Notes: generated by a model from the sequence alone, not told the origin. Shown: positions 41,629 through 50,625, counted from the stretch's first letter. The stretch is DNA of 54,249 nucleotides from UBA1672 sp964587815 (GCA_964587815.1 CAZPMH010000016.1:1-54249), one strand, 5' to 3'. Numbers and translations: made by a program.

Positions 41629-43011
41629 TTAACGCTCCCCAACCAGATGGTCGGCGAGGTGTTTGATGTGGGTGATTTCGTTGGTTTGAATCGGCAGGTT
41701 TTGGTTCACGCCTTTTTTCTTATTCAATTTCGGGATGGTGGCTTTTTCGAAGCCGAGTTTTGCGGACTCTTTTAATCGCACATCAGGTTGCGCGACTTGG
41801 CGGACTTCGCCTGCAAGGCCGATTTCACCGAAGAAGACCGTATCGGCGGGTAATGTTTGTTGTGATAGCGCGCTGATTAGTGCTGCGGCGACGGCGAGGT
41901 CGGCGGCGGGCTCATTAATGCGGATGCCGCCCGCGATGTTTAAGAAAATATCGTGGCTGGAGAGTTTAATGCCGCATCGCGTTTCCAACACCGCAACAAT
42001 CATGGCGAGGCGGTTATGATCCCACCCTAACACGGCGCGCCTTGGAGAGGCGAGCGAGGAAGGTGCAACGAGGGCTTGGACTTCGACCAATAAAGGTCTT
42101 GTGCCTTCTAACGCGGCGAGGACGGAGGAGCCCGCCGCATCTTCGTGGCGTTGAGAGAGGAAGAGCGCGGAGGGGTTATCAACCTCAATCAAGCCTTCGC
42201 CTGCCATTTCAAACACGCCGATTTCATCAGTTGGGCCGAAGCGGTTTTTCACGGCGCGAAGTATGCGGAATTGGTGGCTTCTGTCGCCCTCAAAATACAG
42301 CACTGTGTCGACAAGATGTTCTAAAACGCGGGGGCCTGCGATTTGTCCGTCTTTTGTGACGTGGCCGACGAAGATGACGGATATGCCGCGGCTTTTCGCC
42401 ATGCGAATGATTTCTTGCGCGGAGGTGCGGACTTGCGTAACTGTGCCGGGGGCGCTTTCGATGTTATCGACATACATGGTTTGGATGGAGTCGATGATCA
42501 TCAACTTGATATCGTCTTTTGTGGATTTTACTGTTTCGATGATGTCGCGCACATTTGTTGCGGCGGCGAGTTTTACGGGCGTATCACCAAGGCCGAGGCG
42601 GTTGGCGCGCATGCGGATCTGGTCGGTGGATTCCTCGCCCGAGATGTAAACGCAGGGCACGTTGTTGTTGGTGAGGGCGCAGACCGATTGCAGGAGCAGG
42701 GTTGATTTGCCGATGCCCGGATCACCGCCAATTAAAATTGCCGCACCCGGCACAATGCCGCCGCCTGTGACGCGGTCAAATTCGTCGATGCGTGTCAGGT
42801 GGCGGGGGTAGCTAGCGGATTTTTCATTGCGCAGATCGACAAAATCAATTACGCGGCCTTTTTGTTTGCCGCCTAAACCCTTTGGTACGCTGGCTTCGGT
42901 GACTTCTTCGGTGATGGTGTTCCATTCGCCGCACGCGTCGCACTTGCCTGCCCAGCGGGTGGAAACCGCGCCGCACGCGTTACAGACATATGATTTTTGC
43001 GCTTTTGCCAT
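41629..43011 (-). CDS. radA: DNA repair protein RadA
   Basis: RadA processes recombination intermediates as a hexameric branch-migration helicase. The 460-aa protein has the N-terminal zinc ribbon CNACGAVSTRWAGKCDACGEW, Walker A GGDPGIGKSTLL, the RadA-specific KNRFGPTDEIG and a C-terminal Lon-protease-like domain (FLNIAGGIRINEPAADLAVA). All landmarks are intact. Convergent with the HELGH gene (20 bases between stops). Confidence 0.97.
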   Translation of the reverse strand: MAKAQKSYVCNACGAVSTRWAGKCDACGEWNTITEEVTEASVPKGLGGKQKGRVIDFVDLRNEKSASYPRHLTRIDEFDRVTGGGIVPGAAILIGGDPGIGKSTLLLQSVCALTNNNVPCVYISGEESTDQIRMRANRLGLGDTPVKLAAATNVRDIIETVKSTKDDIKLMIIDSIQTMYVDNIESAPGTVTQVRTSAQEIIRMAKSRGISVIFVGHVTKDGQIAGPRVLEHLVDTVLYFEGDRSHQFRILRAVKNRFGPTDEIGVFEMAGEGLIEVDNPSALFLSQRHEDAAGSSVLAALEGTRPLLVEVQALVAPSSLASPRRAVLGWDHNRLAMIVAVLETRCGIKLSSHDIFLNIAGGIRINEPAADLAVAAALISALSQQTLPADTVFFGEIGLAGEVRQVAQPDVRLKESAKLGFEKATIPKLNKKKGVNQNLPIQTNEITHIKHLADHLVGER

Positions 43012-43032
43012 GATGTGAACAGTAGATGGAAA

Positions 43033-43800
43033 TTACCGCTCGATCAAGACGGAATAGAGGGTGTAGTAATCGTCGATCGCATGATGGAAGCAGCCTGCTG
43101 ATTTGCCCCTTAATTCGGGTACAACGCTGGGGCCGCTGCCGAGGGTGACGCCACCGCCGCCCGTGTATCCGCCTGTTGAGGAGGAGGGGAAGGTTGAGCT
43201 TTGATTTGAAAGGGCGCGGAAGGTGGATGTTGTGCTGATTGTGTATTGGGGCGGATTGCCGTTCGGGTTTTCAACACCCAGTTGTCTGTTTGCCTCAACA
43301 CAAGCGGCGCGCGGAATATTAGCGATAATCAGCAAATCGGCCGCTGTGCCCTGACCATCTGAGTCGACATCGTTATTTGTCGTTCCGATTTCTTCAATTC
43401 TGTTTGAGATGATGCCGTATTCGGGAGAAGTGGATGTGTCTAATCTTTCGGGTCGGGTCTGATAAGGCACACCGCCGCCATCGGGGTGAAAAATCTGGCA
43501 TTGTGTGTCTGAGCCGTCGCCGTAGAAATTGTCGTTTGTTGCTCTTTCCCTTGAGACGTGCCAGAAGCGGATGGTTTTATCGGTGCAAGCGCCGGAAAAG
43601 GTGACGCGCTGTATCGCGACGCGTACTTGTGTGAAATGGTTGAAGACTTCGGAGAGTGCGACATTCAGGGCTTCTTTGTTTGAGTCTGCGCCTGAACGCG
43701 ATGAAAATGTCACGGCATATGATAATGCGGCAAACAGGGCGACAGCGATAAGGATGAGGAATAAAACATTGCCTTGCTGTTGTTTGCGCCCTATGCCCAT
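43033..43800 (-). CDS. Pilin-like secreted/membrane-anchored protein, 255 aa
   Basis: Start at the ATG at 43800 (MGIGRKQQQGN) with GAAGGG nine bases upstream; the longer frame to 43830 overlaps the previous gene. The N-terminus KQQQGNVLFLILIAVALFAA is like a type IV/Tad prepilin: short basic leader, possible cleavage after Gly, and a hydrophobic helix, though the Glu at +5 typical of type IV pilins is absent. The body has paired cysteines (SGACTDK, TQCQIF, RAACVEA, AGCFHH) and a Ser/Gly-rich segment near 200-225. A role in a pilus or pseudopilus is inference. It is five bases downstream of the heparinase-like gene. Confidence 0.65.
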   Translation of the reverse strand: MGIGRKQQQGNVLFLILIAVALFAALSYAVTFSSRSGADSNKEALNVALSEVFNHFTQVRVAIQRVTFSGACTDKTIRFWHVSRERATNDNFYGDGSDTQCQIFHPDGGGVPYQTRPERLDTSTSPEYGIISNRIEEIGTTNNDVDSDGQGTAADLLIIANIPRAACVEANRQLGVENPNGNPPQYTISTTSTFRALSNQSSTFPSSSTGGYTGGGGVTLGSGPSVVPELRGKSAGCFHHAIDDYYTLYSVLIER

Positions 43801-43805
43801 GGTCT

Positions 43806-45449
43806 TTACCCTTCGCGCTTGAACGACCATTTGAGGGTTGCGCTGGCGTCCTTCATGGTGGTGTAGAGCGCGATTTGCTTGGTCTTGCGTGGTTCGTTCC
43901 CGCTGCCTAAATACAGGCTGTCTTCAAGTTTTATGGTTGCGCCTGATTGTTTGAAGCGCCAGCCAATACCGCCCGGGATGCGGAGCAGAACTTCCGTATC
44001 GTCCTGAACGAGGGATGCGGTGACGGCGGGGTGGATGTGGAAGCGTAAGGCGATTTCAACGGGGTTGACCAGATCGAAGGCGCAGCTCATCTCATCTGCG
44101 CCGCGGAAGTCGTGGCCTTCATCTGTGATGTAGAGTTTGCGCGTGTGGGTGATGCCGTTTAACGGTGCGTATCCGTTATGGGAGGCAACGATCAGGGCGG
44201 CGCCTTTCATGCTTTCGCGGTGGGCGGTGGTTTGGGTGACTTTGCGCCCGAAATGTTTGTCTTTTTTAATCTCGCATGCGTTGCGGTGATCAAGGCAAGC
44301 GGTGTTGTGCCCGCCTGTAAAGCGTAGGGCTTCGCGCCATTTGGGGCAGGTGGGGTGCGTGCCGCAATTGGTGATTATCCGTTCCTTACCGTAGGAGAAT
44401 TCGAAGGCGAGCGGGGCGGCATGGTTGGTTTTATCGTAGGGGTAATTCGGGGCTTTTCCTGTGTCCATCACAATCAAGCTGCGGCCTTGTTCAATGCGTT
44501 CAAAACCCGTATCGGGCAGGGATGCGCGGCGTTTTTTATGTGTGCCTGCTTGTGCCAAAATGGAGTCGATATAATCGATATCGCCTTCCTGTGTCATGTG
44601 GAACATGCCGAGCTTACGATCACGGTAGCGGAACAGGCGCAGGGCAGCGCTCAAATTCTCAATCGTTTCGGTCAGTGTTTCGGGCACGGGGTATGCGCCC
44701 GCATTCAGCGCGATGCGGATATCGACCAGAACTTCCAGCGTCTCCAACATGATTGCGGGGCTGCGGGAGATGTGGCCGCCATCGGGCAGGATTTGTTTCT
44801 TCTGCACATTTGCCAAGGCTTTTAAGCCGATATCGAGCCAGTGTTCGTGATTTTCCAGTGCTATCCCCGCGTAGAGCAGGCCTTTAATCGTTTGGAATGT
44901 GGTTGTGCCGTTTGTTCGGCTGAGGCAGTTTTGCAGATGTTTTGCCTGTCGCACGAGGGAGGAGAGGAATTTGTCTTCCAGGCTGACATCATACGCGTCG
45001 CAGAAATAATCATAATGGCAAATCCACATGGTCAGGCGGCGCGCGGTTAAGTCAGGATGCCAGATGGATGCGTTCCAGTATTTGTGGTGATCCAGCCAGC
45101 TTTCGATCATCAGGCGGCCTTGCTCGCGCGCACGGGCGGTGCCGTGGGTGCGCAAATCACGCAGCCAGCTGAAGCTGTGGATGTGGTCTGTCCATAACTC
45201 ATCGGCGTCTTCGGGGCTCCACCATTCGGCGAACCATTGCGGGCCGTTGCGGGTTTGTTCATTCACGCCCGCCGCAGAGAGTAGAGCTTGTGCTTTGTCG
45301 GCGTCGCCGGGCCAGGGGTCGACAGGCTTTACAATCAGGCGGTCGGGCGTAGAGGAGAGGAGGCTCCAGTTATAAAGCGGTGTGTTATGCGTGAGCATGC
45401 CTGCCTTGGTTTTCAGGGCGTTTAAAAGATCGAATGTTGTGTTGGGCAT
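43806..45449 (-). CDS. Heparinase II/III family protein, 547 aa
   Basis: Alphaproteobacterial heparinase II/III-like protein with an N-terminal alpha/alpha toroid (WLDHHKYWNASIWHPDLTARR) and a C-terminal beta-sandwich part starting around FTGGHNTACLDHRNACE. It resembles polysaccharide lyases, but these chromosomal copies next to rpe and rsmB are conserved without a known substrate. No signal peptide is visible, so it may act in the cytoplasm. The DGGHISRSPAIMLETL segment is strongly conserved in this group. It begins 23 bases after rpe. Confidence 0.88.
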   Translation of the reverse strand: MPNTTFDLLNALKTKAGMLTHNTPLYNWSLLSSTPDRLIVKPVDPWPGDADKAQALLSAAGVNEQTRNGPQWFAEWWSPEDADELWTDHIHSFSWLRDLRTHGTARAREQGRLMIESWLDHHKYWNASIWHPDLTARRLTMWICHYDYFCDAYDVSLEDKFLSSLVRQAKHLQNCLSRTNGTTTFQTIKGLLYAGIALENHEHWLDIGLKALANVQKKQILPDGGHISRSPAIMLETLEVLVDIRIALNAGAYPVPETLTETIENLSAALRLFRYRDRKLGMFHMTQEGDIDYIDSILAQAGTHKKRRASLPDTGFERIEQGRSLIVMDTGKAPNYPYDKTNHAAPLAFEFSYGKERIITNCGTHPTCPKWREALRFTGGHNTACLDHRNACEIKKDKHFGRKVTQTTAHRESMKGAALIVASHNGYAPLNGITHTRKLYITDEGHDFRGADEMSCAFDLVNPVEIALRFHIHPAVTASLVQDDTEVLLRIPGGIGWRFKQSGATIKLEDSLYLGSGNEPRKTKQIALYTTMKDASATLKWSFKREG

Positions 45450-45472
45450 CTTGGTGTTCCCTTCCTCTTTTT

Positions 45473-46129
45473 CTATCCTCTTAAACTTTGGATATTTTCG
45501 GCATATTTGTCGGGGCCGTCTTTGAATACGGCTGTGCCTGCGACCAGAACATTTGCGCCTGCCGCGATGCAGTCTTTGGCGGTTTGCGGGTTTACGCCGC
45601 CGTCAATTTCCAGATCAATGTCACGCCCTGTCGCGTTGATCATAGCGCGCGCGCCTTTGATTTTATCCAGCACGGGGATGAAGCTCTGCCCGCCGAAACC
45701 CGGGTTGACGGTCATAATCAGGATAAGGTCAACCATATCCATGACATGTTTGATGCTCTCAATCGGGGTGTGCGGGTTGAGGGAGACGCCCGCCTTTACG
45801 CCCTTGGCCTTGATATGTTGCAGGGTGCGGTGCAGGTGGGGGCCTGCCTCAACATGGGCTGTGATGATGTCTGATCCTGCGTCTACGAAATCGTCAATCA
45901 GCGGATCAACGGGGGAGATCATGAGATGCACGTCGAACGGTTTTTGTGTCGCCTTGCGGATGGCCTTGACCACGGGCGCGCCAAAGGTGAGGTTAGGCAC
46001 AAAATGTCCGTCCATCACGTCGATATGGATGTAATCCGCGCCTGCGCTATCGATGGCTGCGACTTCCTCCCCCAGTTTTGAGAAATCGGCGGAGAGGATT
46101 GAGGGTGCGATTTTAACGGCGTTGGACAT
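45473..46129 (-). CDS. rpe: Ribulose-phosphate 3-epimerase
   Basis: Interconverts ribulose 5-phosphate and xylulose 5-phosphate in the pentose phosphate pathway. The 218-aa TIM barrel has IAPSILSADFSKL, the metal site HIDVMDGHFVPNLTFG, MTVNPGFGGQSFI and EIDGGVN, all intact. First gene of a minus-strand unit rpe-heparinase-pilin-like. The 154 bases upstream (46130-46283) are shared with the divergent two-gene cassette. Confidence 0.97.
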   Translation of the reverse strand: MSNAVKIAPSILSADFSKLGEEVAAIDSAGADYIHIDVMDGHFVPNLTFGAPVVKAIRKATQKPFDVHLMISPVDPLIDDFVDAGSDIITAHVEAGPHLHRTLQHIKAKGVKAGVSLNPHTPIESIKHVMDMVDLILIMTVNPGFGGQSFIPVLDKIKGARAMINATGRDIDLEIDGGVNPQTAKDCIAAGANVLVAGTAVFKDGPDKYAENIQSLRG

Positions 46130-46283
46130 ACGGCTACGAACTCAGCTTTTATAATGTTGCATTGAAAGCGACGCAGAGATGCGTCAAAGATATTTTTAGT
46201 TTAGCAGAAAGGCTTTGCGATATCCAGAGGATGCGTGCGAGTTTCTTTGACAGAATTTTCAGATTTGCCGTATAGTTAAAGCT

Positions 46284-46802
46284 ATGGATAATAATATGTG
46301 TTTTGCATTATATGCCGTCGAGCGGGGAACAGGATTTGCAGAGTCTAATCCTGAAGATGATGCTTATCACAGTTTTTTGGTTCTTCGCGATGAAACACCG
46401 GGGAAAGAGCCAAGAATCGTTGAGGAATTGCATTTTAAAATGCAAACGGAGGGGTTGGCGGCAGGACAAAGGCCGTATCTTGCGCCCGAAGTAAAATCAT
46501 TTGATCGCGATTTCAGTAAATTAAAAACTTTCGGCTATATCGGCGGCGGCGCGGATGTTATGCGCCCGATTTGGGAAAAAGCGGTTGATCTTGGTCATAA
46601 GTTGGGTGATTTGCATATTCCTTTTGATCAGCAAGGCGCAACAGATTCGGCGAATTGCCGTGCCGGTGTTCGCGCCATTATCGAAGCGCTGGGTTTGGAT
46701 TATGCTCCTGTTCTGGATTATCACGGCACGCGTGGCGGAAGCGATACGCACTTGGTTGCGGAGCTGCCTGAATCTGCGTTCGATGATATACCGGAGCTTT
46801 AG
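46284..46802 (+). CDS. Hypothetical protein, 172 aa, possible permuted papain-like fold
   Basis: Not recognised by family. The sequence AYHSFLVLRDE (H29) early and DSANCRAGVRAIIEALG (C125) late have the order and local sequence of permuted papain-like (LRAT/PPPDE/YiiX) cysteine hydrolases: a His on a first strand, then an Asn-Cys at the start of a helix. The region between (FDRDFSKLKTFGYIGGGADV) is neutral. No signal peptide. No clear ribosome-binding site before the ATG at 46284; an ATG four codons on is an alternative. It is two bases from the next gene, so they form a cassette between rpe and rsmB. Confidence 0.6.
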   Translation: MDNNMCFALYAVERGTGFAESNPEDDAYHSFLVLRDETPGKEPRIVEELHFKMQTEGLAAGQRPYLAPEVKSFDRDFSKLKTFGYIGGGADVMRPIWEKAVDLGHKLGDLHIPFDQQGATDSANCRAGVRAIIEALGLDYAPVLDYHGTRGGSDTHLVAELPESAFDDIPEL

Positions 46803-46804
46803 GC

Positions 46805-47257
46805 ATGCAGCCTGTTTTCGTTGAGAAGCATAAATATTTCAAGACGCTAGAGTATGATTGGGGTGCAGTTGACTCAACGGGAAAACTGGGATTTTTTTCA
46901 AGCTCAGGATTTGGCCCTATCCCACGTTTTTGTCACTTAAGACAGAAAAAAGATGAATTTCAATTACATGACAGCTTAATTTTGAGACCTAAAGTTACAG
47001 AGCCTGTACGTTTGCAAGAAGTAAATGATGACGTAAATATCGATGATTGGTTACAAGTTTCTGAACGCGGCTTTTTTGCTTATGATTGGTGTCATGACCT
47101 TAAGAAATATCGTTTGATTTCGATGCCTGAAAAAGCGCTCCACCGAAGCGATATTAATGACGATTTAATCAAAGAATTCCTGTTTGTAGAATTTGATTGG
47201 CCTTATGAAGAGGATCATAAAAACGGTTTAGTTTTAAACGGCGTTACCGTTATTTGA
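46805..47257 (+). CDS. Hypothetical protein, 150 aa, partner of the preceding gene
   Basis: Starts two bases after the previous stop, with GGAG (in the end of that gene) eight to ten bases upstream, so translation is coupled. The protein is soluble, acidic and aromatic-rich (TLEYDWGAVDSTGKLGFFSS and ERGFFAYDWCHDLKKYRLI). The GFFAYDW...YRLI-x-P pattern recalls small immunity-type proteins, but this is only an impression. It is lower in GC than its neighbours. Function unknown. Confidence 0.6.
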   Translation: MQPVFVEKHKYFKTLEYDWGAVDSTGKLGFFSSSGFGPIPRFCHLRQKKDEFQLHDSLILRPKVTEPVRLQEVNDDVNIDDWLQVSERGFFAYDWCHDLKKYRLISMPEKALHRSDINDDLIKEFLFVEFDWPYEEDHKNGLVLNGVTVI

Positions 47258-47271
47258 TCATATTCGAAAAT

Positions 47272-48621
47272 TTAATCTTTTACCAACCGTGAAACGAAGA
47301 AGCCGTCGATGCCGCCGTGTTCGCTTAGGTGGTGGGGGAGGATGCGGAGGTCGCCTTGGTCGTTGATCAGGGTTTCATAGCCGCCGATTTCGTCTTTTGT
47401 GATGGGGTGGCGGCTTATGTTTTGATGCGCGCTTAATGCCTGTTCAATTTGATATTCGCCTTCTGCCTTCTGCAGAGAGCAGGTGCAGTAAATCAGCGTG
47501 CCGCCAGGTGCGAGAATCTCGATGGCGCGGTTAAGCAGTCGCGTTTGAATTGTGATCAGGCGTTCGATGTCTCTGTCCGATTTTAAATAGCCCGTATCGG
47601 GGTGGCGGCGCATGGTTCCGGTGGCGGAGCAGGGCGCATCAAGCAAGATGTATGCGGGCGCTTCTTTCGGTGTCCAGTTTGCGGCGTCGGCGATTTCGAT
47701 TTTGACGGTGTCTTTTAAGCCGATGCGCTCAAGGTTTTCTTCCACCTTCTGCATGCGTTTTGCGGAGCGGTCGATGGCGGTGACATTCGCGCCGAGCGCG
47801 GCAAGTTGCATGGTTTTTCCGCCCGGTGCAGCGCACATATCGATTATTTGTTTGCCTTTGATGTCTCCGAAGAGAGTTGCGGGGATGGCAGCGGCGGCGT
47901 CTTGTACCCACCATTTGCCTTGGTCGAAGCCCTCTAATTCCTTGATGTTGCCGCCACCGATGCGGCGCAGACTGCCCGTGGAGAGTTCGGAGGCTTGGAG
48001 CGCGTTTCCGTAATAGCCGCGGTCGTCTTTGCTTTTCACCGTAATATCGAGCGGGGCTTCGGTCAAATGCGCGTTAGCGATTTTGGCGGCCTCGACCATG
48101 CCGTAATCAGAGACCCAGTGTTTGAGCAGCCATTCAGGCGTATTCAGGCGGCCTGCATCCTGTTGATCAAGTCTGGATTTACCGCTTCTGATAAGGGTGC
48201 GCAGGATGGCATTCACGAAGCCTTTTTGTTTTTTCAAATTATGGTTTTCGCACAGCGTGACGGATGTATCAACGGCGGCGTGGTCGGCGACCTCCATAAA
48301 GAAAATCTGCGTGATGCCGAGGCGTAGAATATGCAGCAAGGTGGGCGTTTTTATTGTGTTCGGGCGGTCTTGCGCGTGGGTGATTAAATCATCAATCTGC
48401 CCCAAACGCCTGAGCGTGGTTGTTAAAAGCATGCGGGTAAAAGCACGGTCGCGCGGGGGGAGCGATGCGAATTCAGCAGAGCGTTCCAGCACGACATCAA
48501 GTGCGTTTTTACGATCTAGCACTTCGCTGAGCATAGACAGAGCGCATTCACGGGTGGTCAGACCGTTGTCCTTTTCTTCTTTCTCAGTATCTGTCTCGGT
48601 TTTAGATTGCGGCGAATTCAT
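47272..48621 (-). CDS. rsmB: 16S rRNA (cytosine-967-C5)-methyltransferase RsmB
   Basis: The start is the ATG at 48621 (MNSPQSK) after AAGGGG; a 58-codon upstream open frame crosses the DUF1674 gene and is not coding. The 449-aa protein has an N-terminal NusB-like domain (LSMLSEVLDRKNALDVVLE), then the methyltransferase domain with MCAAPGGKTMQLA (SAM site), DAPCSATGTMRRHP and YCTCSLQKAEGE (the two catalytic cysteines). Intact. It is divergent from the SDHAF4-like gene with only 36 bases between starts. Confidence 0.95.
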   Translation of the reverse strand: MNSPQSKTETDTEKEEKDNGLTTRECALSMLSEVLDRKNALDVVLERSAEFASLPPRDRAFTRMLLTTTLRRLGQIDDLITHAQDRPNTIKTPTLLHILRLGITQIFFMEVADHAAVDTSVTLCENHNLKKQKGFVNAILRTLIRSGKSRLDQQDAGRLNTPEWLLKHWVSDYGMVEAAKIANAHLTEAPLDITVKSKDDRGYYGNALQASELSTGSLRRIGGGNIKELEGFDQGKWWVQDAAAAIPATLFGDIKGKQIIDMCAAPGGKTMQLAALGANVTAIDRSAKRMQKVEENLERIGLKDTVKIEIADAANWTPKEAPAYILLDAPCSATGTMRRHPDTGYLKSDRDIERLITIQTRLLNRAIEILAPGGTLIYCTCSLQKAEGEYQIEQALSAHQNISRHPITKDEIGGYETLINDQGDLRILPHHLSEHGGIDGFFVSRLVKD

Positions 48622-48657
48622 TTGATCCCCTTGGCGGTTTTGCTTTACTATGACTAT

Positions 48658-48855
48658 ATGACTGATAAAAAGCAAACCCCAAAAATTGAGAAAGACGGTG
48701 ACCCGTCTGACCTTAAAGGCGAAAATATTCAGCCGCGTCCGAAAACGGTCAATAAAGCCGAAGATATGGAAGAAGAGGTTGGCGGATATGAGCACAAAGC
48801 CGAGCCGACACGGTATGGCGATTGGGAAACCAACGGACGATGTACGGATTTTTGA
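48658..48855 (+). CDS. DUF1674 / SDHAF4-like protein, 65 aa
   Basis: Start at the ATG at 48658 (MTDKKQTPK). The C-terminus reads GGYEHKAEPTRYGDWETNGR and ends CTDF, the invariant signature of the DUF1674/SDHAF4 family. In mitochondria the homolog helps assemble the flavinated SdhA subunit of succinate dehydrogenase; the bacterial role is assumed similar. It is commonly next to rsmB in alphaproteobacteria. The TGA overlaps the next gene's leader by nothing: the following ATG is one base later. Confidence 0.92.
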   Translation: MTDKKQTPKIEKDGDPSDLKGENIQPRPKTVNKAEDMEEEVGGYEHKAEPTRYGDWETNGRCTDF

Positions 48856-48856
48856 T

Positions 48857-49753
48857 ATGAAAAAGACTTTACTAACAGCGATGATGATGTTTGGCTCTCT
48901 CTCTCCTGCGTTTGCTCAAGGTGGGGCGAAGCCGCCTGTGATTGTTGAGATGTTCGGCAAGAATGCGTGCGGAGATGATGATATTACCCAGCGCCATGTT
49001 GAGAATGTCATTCGCCAATATGATAATGCGATTTTGATCAATTGCCGCAAATATCATGACTGGGATCAGGTGAACACGCAGTATAACCACACATTCTGCA
49101 CTGATCGTATGCGGGATTATCGCATTAAATTCCGCGTCGGGACGCAATCAACGGTAGGCACGATGGTTGTAGTGAACGGGCAATGGGATGCAAACAGCAG
49201 GGACGTTGCGCCCGCGGTTCGATTAGGGGCGACGGATAATATCACGCCACTTAATATTGAGCGGCTTGATGAGACGAAGATCAGTCTTGATTTTCCGATG
49301 ACTGAGGGGGCCTTGAAGACCAAGGGCGCGCATATCGTCCTCTATGCCTATGCGCCGAGTACCCGCACAGAAGAGGTGACGGTGGATGCGGATGCGCAGC
49401 TGAATATGGCGATGATTGAAAAGATTAAAAACCGTCAGAGCGTTCCTTTTGTCGGTGAGACCGTCGCGTCTGATTATTATTTCCGCCCTGTTGTTGCGCG
49501 CCATGATTTGGGGCTGTGGCATGGTGAGGCAAAGAAACTTGTTGTCTCGCTTGATGAGATTGATTTGCTGAAATTTGATGACACGCCCAATGCTGATCTC
49601 AGCTTTGTTGTTAGCGTGCATGAGGGCGATAGTATGGGGCGCGTAATTGCCGGTGGTGAGTTGATGTCAGATGTTGAGAAGGGCTATCTTCTGCCGCGTA
49701 CCGACCCGATTGAATTTAAGTATGTCACCCCCGAAAACCCTCTGATGCAGTAG
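48857..49753 (+). CDS. DUF1223-like secreted protein, 298 aa, degenerate redox motif
   Basis: Start at the ATG at 48857 (MKKTLLTAMM), one base after the DUF1674 stop; the longer frame is an overlap artefact. Signal peptide to PAFA. The mature N-terminus VIVEMFGKNACGDDD aligns with the thioredoxin-fold start of DUF1223 proteins, which read SQGCSSCPPAD there: the second Cys of CxxC is Asp here. NTQYNHTFCTDRMRDYRIKF and GTMVVVNGQWDANSRD match the later family blocks. The redox activity is therefore likely lost; a structural or binding role is possible. Confidence 0.72.
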   Translation: MKKTLLTAMMMFGSLSPAFAQGGAKPPVIVEMFGKNACGDDDITQRHVENVIRQYDNAILINCRKYHDWDQVNTQYNHTFCTDRMRDYRIKFRVGTQSTVGTMVVVNGQWDANSRDVAPAVRLGATDNITPLNIERLDETKISLDFPMTEGALKTKGAHIVLYAYAPSTRTEEVTVDADAQLNMAMIEKIKNRQSVPFVGETVASDYYFRPVVARHDLGLWHGEAKKLVVSLDEIDLLKFDDTPNADLSFVVSVHEGDSMGRVIAGGELMSDVEKGYLLPRTDPIEFKYVTPENPLMQ

Positions 49754-49794
49754 GGTTTTTGAATCTTACTCCCCATTTTCAGAGTTCTGCCCTT

Positions 49795-50625
49795 ATGAAA
49801 TTTGTTTCTTTTGCAGTCGCGTTCGTTTGTTTTTTAGCTTTTATGGGTGGCTTTGTTTTTGCTGACGAGCCAGCAGAGATAAGTGATAAATTTGGTACTG
49901 TTTTCGCTAAATATGATGCTGAAGGGACGATTGTCGTTTTGGATATGCGTGCGGGTGAGCGCAAAACTTATGTTCATAACCCGAAGCGCGCGCAAAAGCG
50001 GTTTACGCCAGCCTCCACTTTTAAAATACCGCATACATTGTTCGCATTGGATGCGGGCGTGGTAAAAGATGAATTTCAGGTTTTCCCTTGGGATGGCGTG
50101 CGGCGTACGATCGGCGTTAAAATGTATGATGAGATTTGGAATCGAGATCAAACATTGCAGACGGGATTAAGATATTCCGTTGTTTGGTTTTACCAGAATT
50201 TGGCGCGTAAAATAGGGCTGGAGCGTGAGCGAGTTTATTTGGAGAAAGTTGCTTACGGTAATCGTAAGGCCAGCGATGTGATTGATGATTTCTGGTTAGA
50301 CGGGTCGCTCACTATTTCTGCGCATGAGCAAACAAATTTTTTAGAAAGACTTTATCGTAATGCCTTGCCGTTTGAAAAAGCGCATCAATTGTTGGTTAAA
50401 GATTTAATGGTGACGTCGGCGAACCATCATTACAAGGTGCGCTCCAAAACAGGATGGGCAGAGCCGGACGGTCAAGCCGGGGTTGGCTGGAATGTTGGAT
50501 GGGTTGAGACAAGTGACGGCGTTGTTTTTTTCGCGCTGAATATTCACACGAAAAACGGGATGAAGGATTTATCTAAACGTATAGATATTGCCGTTGCTGT
50601 CTTGAAAGAGATCGGCTCGCTTTAG
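49795..50625 (+). CDS. Class D (OXA-type) beta-lactamase, 276 aa
   Basis: Hydrolyses beta-lactams in the periplasm using a carbamylated lysine. Start at ATG 49795, signal peptide FVSFAVAFVCFLAFMGGFVFA. All class D motifs are present: S74-T-F-K77 (PASTFKIPHTLFALDAG), S128-V-V (RYSVVWFYQ), Y154-G-N (KVAYGNRKA), W167 (DDFWLDGSL) and K218-T-G-W. Length and spacing are those of OXA enzymes. The twelve codons before the ATG are open but lack a ribosome-binding site. It is 41 bases after the DUF1223-like gene. Substrate spectrum cannot be inferred. Confidence 0.93.
   Translation: MKFVSFAVAFVCFLAFMGGFVFADEPAEISDKFGTVFAKYDAEGTIVVLDMRAGERKTYVHNPKRAQKRFTPASTFKIPHTLFALDAGVVKDEFQVFPWDGVRRTIGVKMYDEIWNRDQTLQTGLRYSVVWFYQNLARKIGLERERVYLEKVAYGNRKASDVIDDFWLDGSLTISAHEQTNFLERLYRNALPFEKAHQLLVKDLMVTSANHHYKVRSKTGWAEPDGQAGVGWNVGWVETSDGVVFFALNIHTKNGMKDLSKRIDIAVAVLKEIGSL

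Noticed and set aside
48622..48795. N-terminal extension of the rsmB frame with hydrophobic residues
   Set aside because: It runs antisense through the DUF1674 gene; the ATG at 48621 has a good ribosome-binding site and fits the family length.
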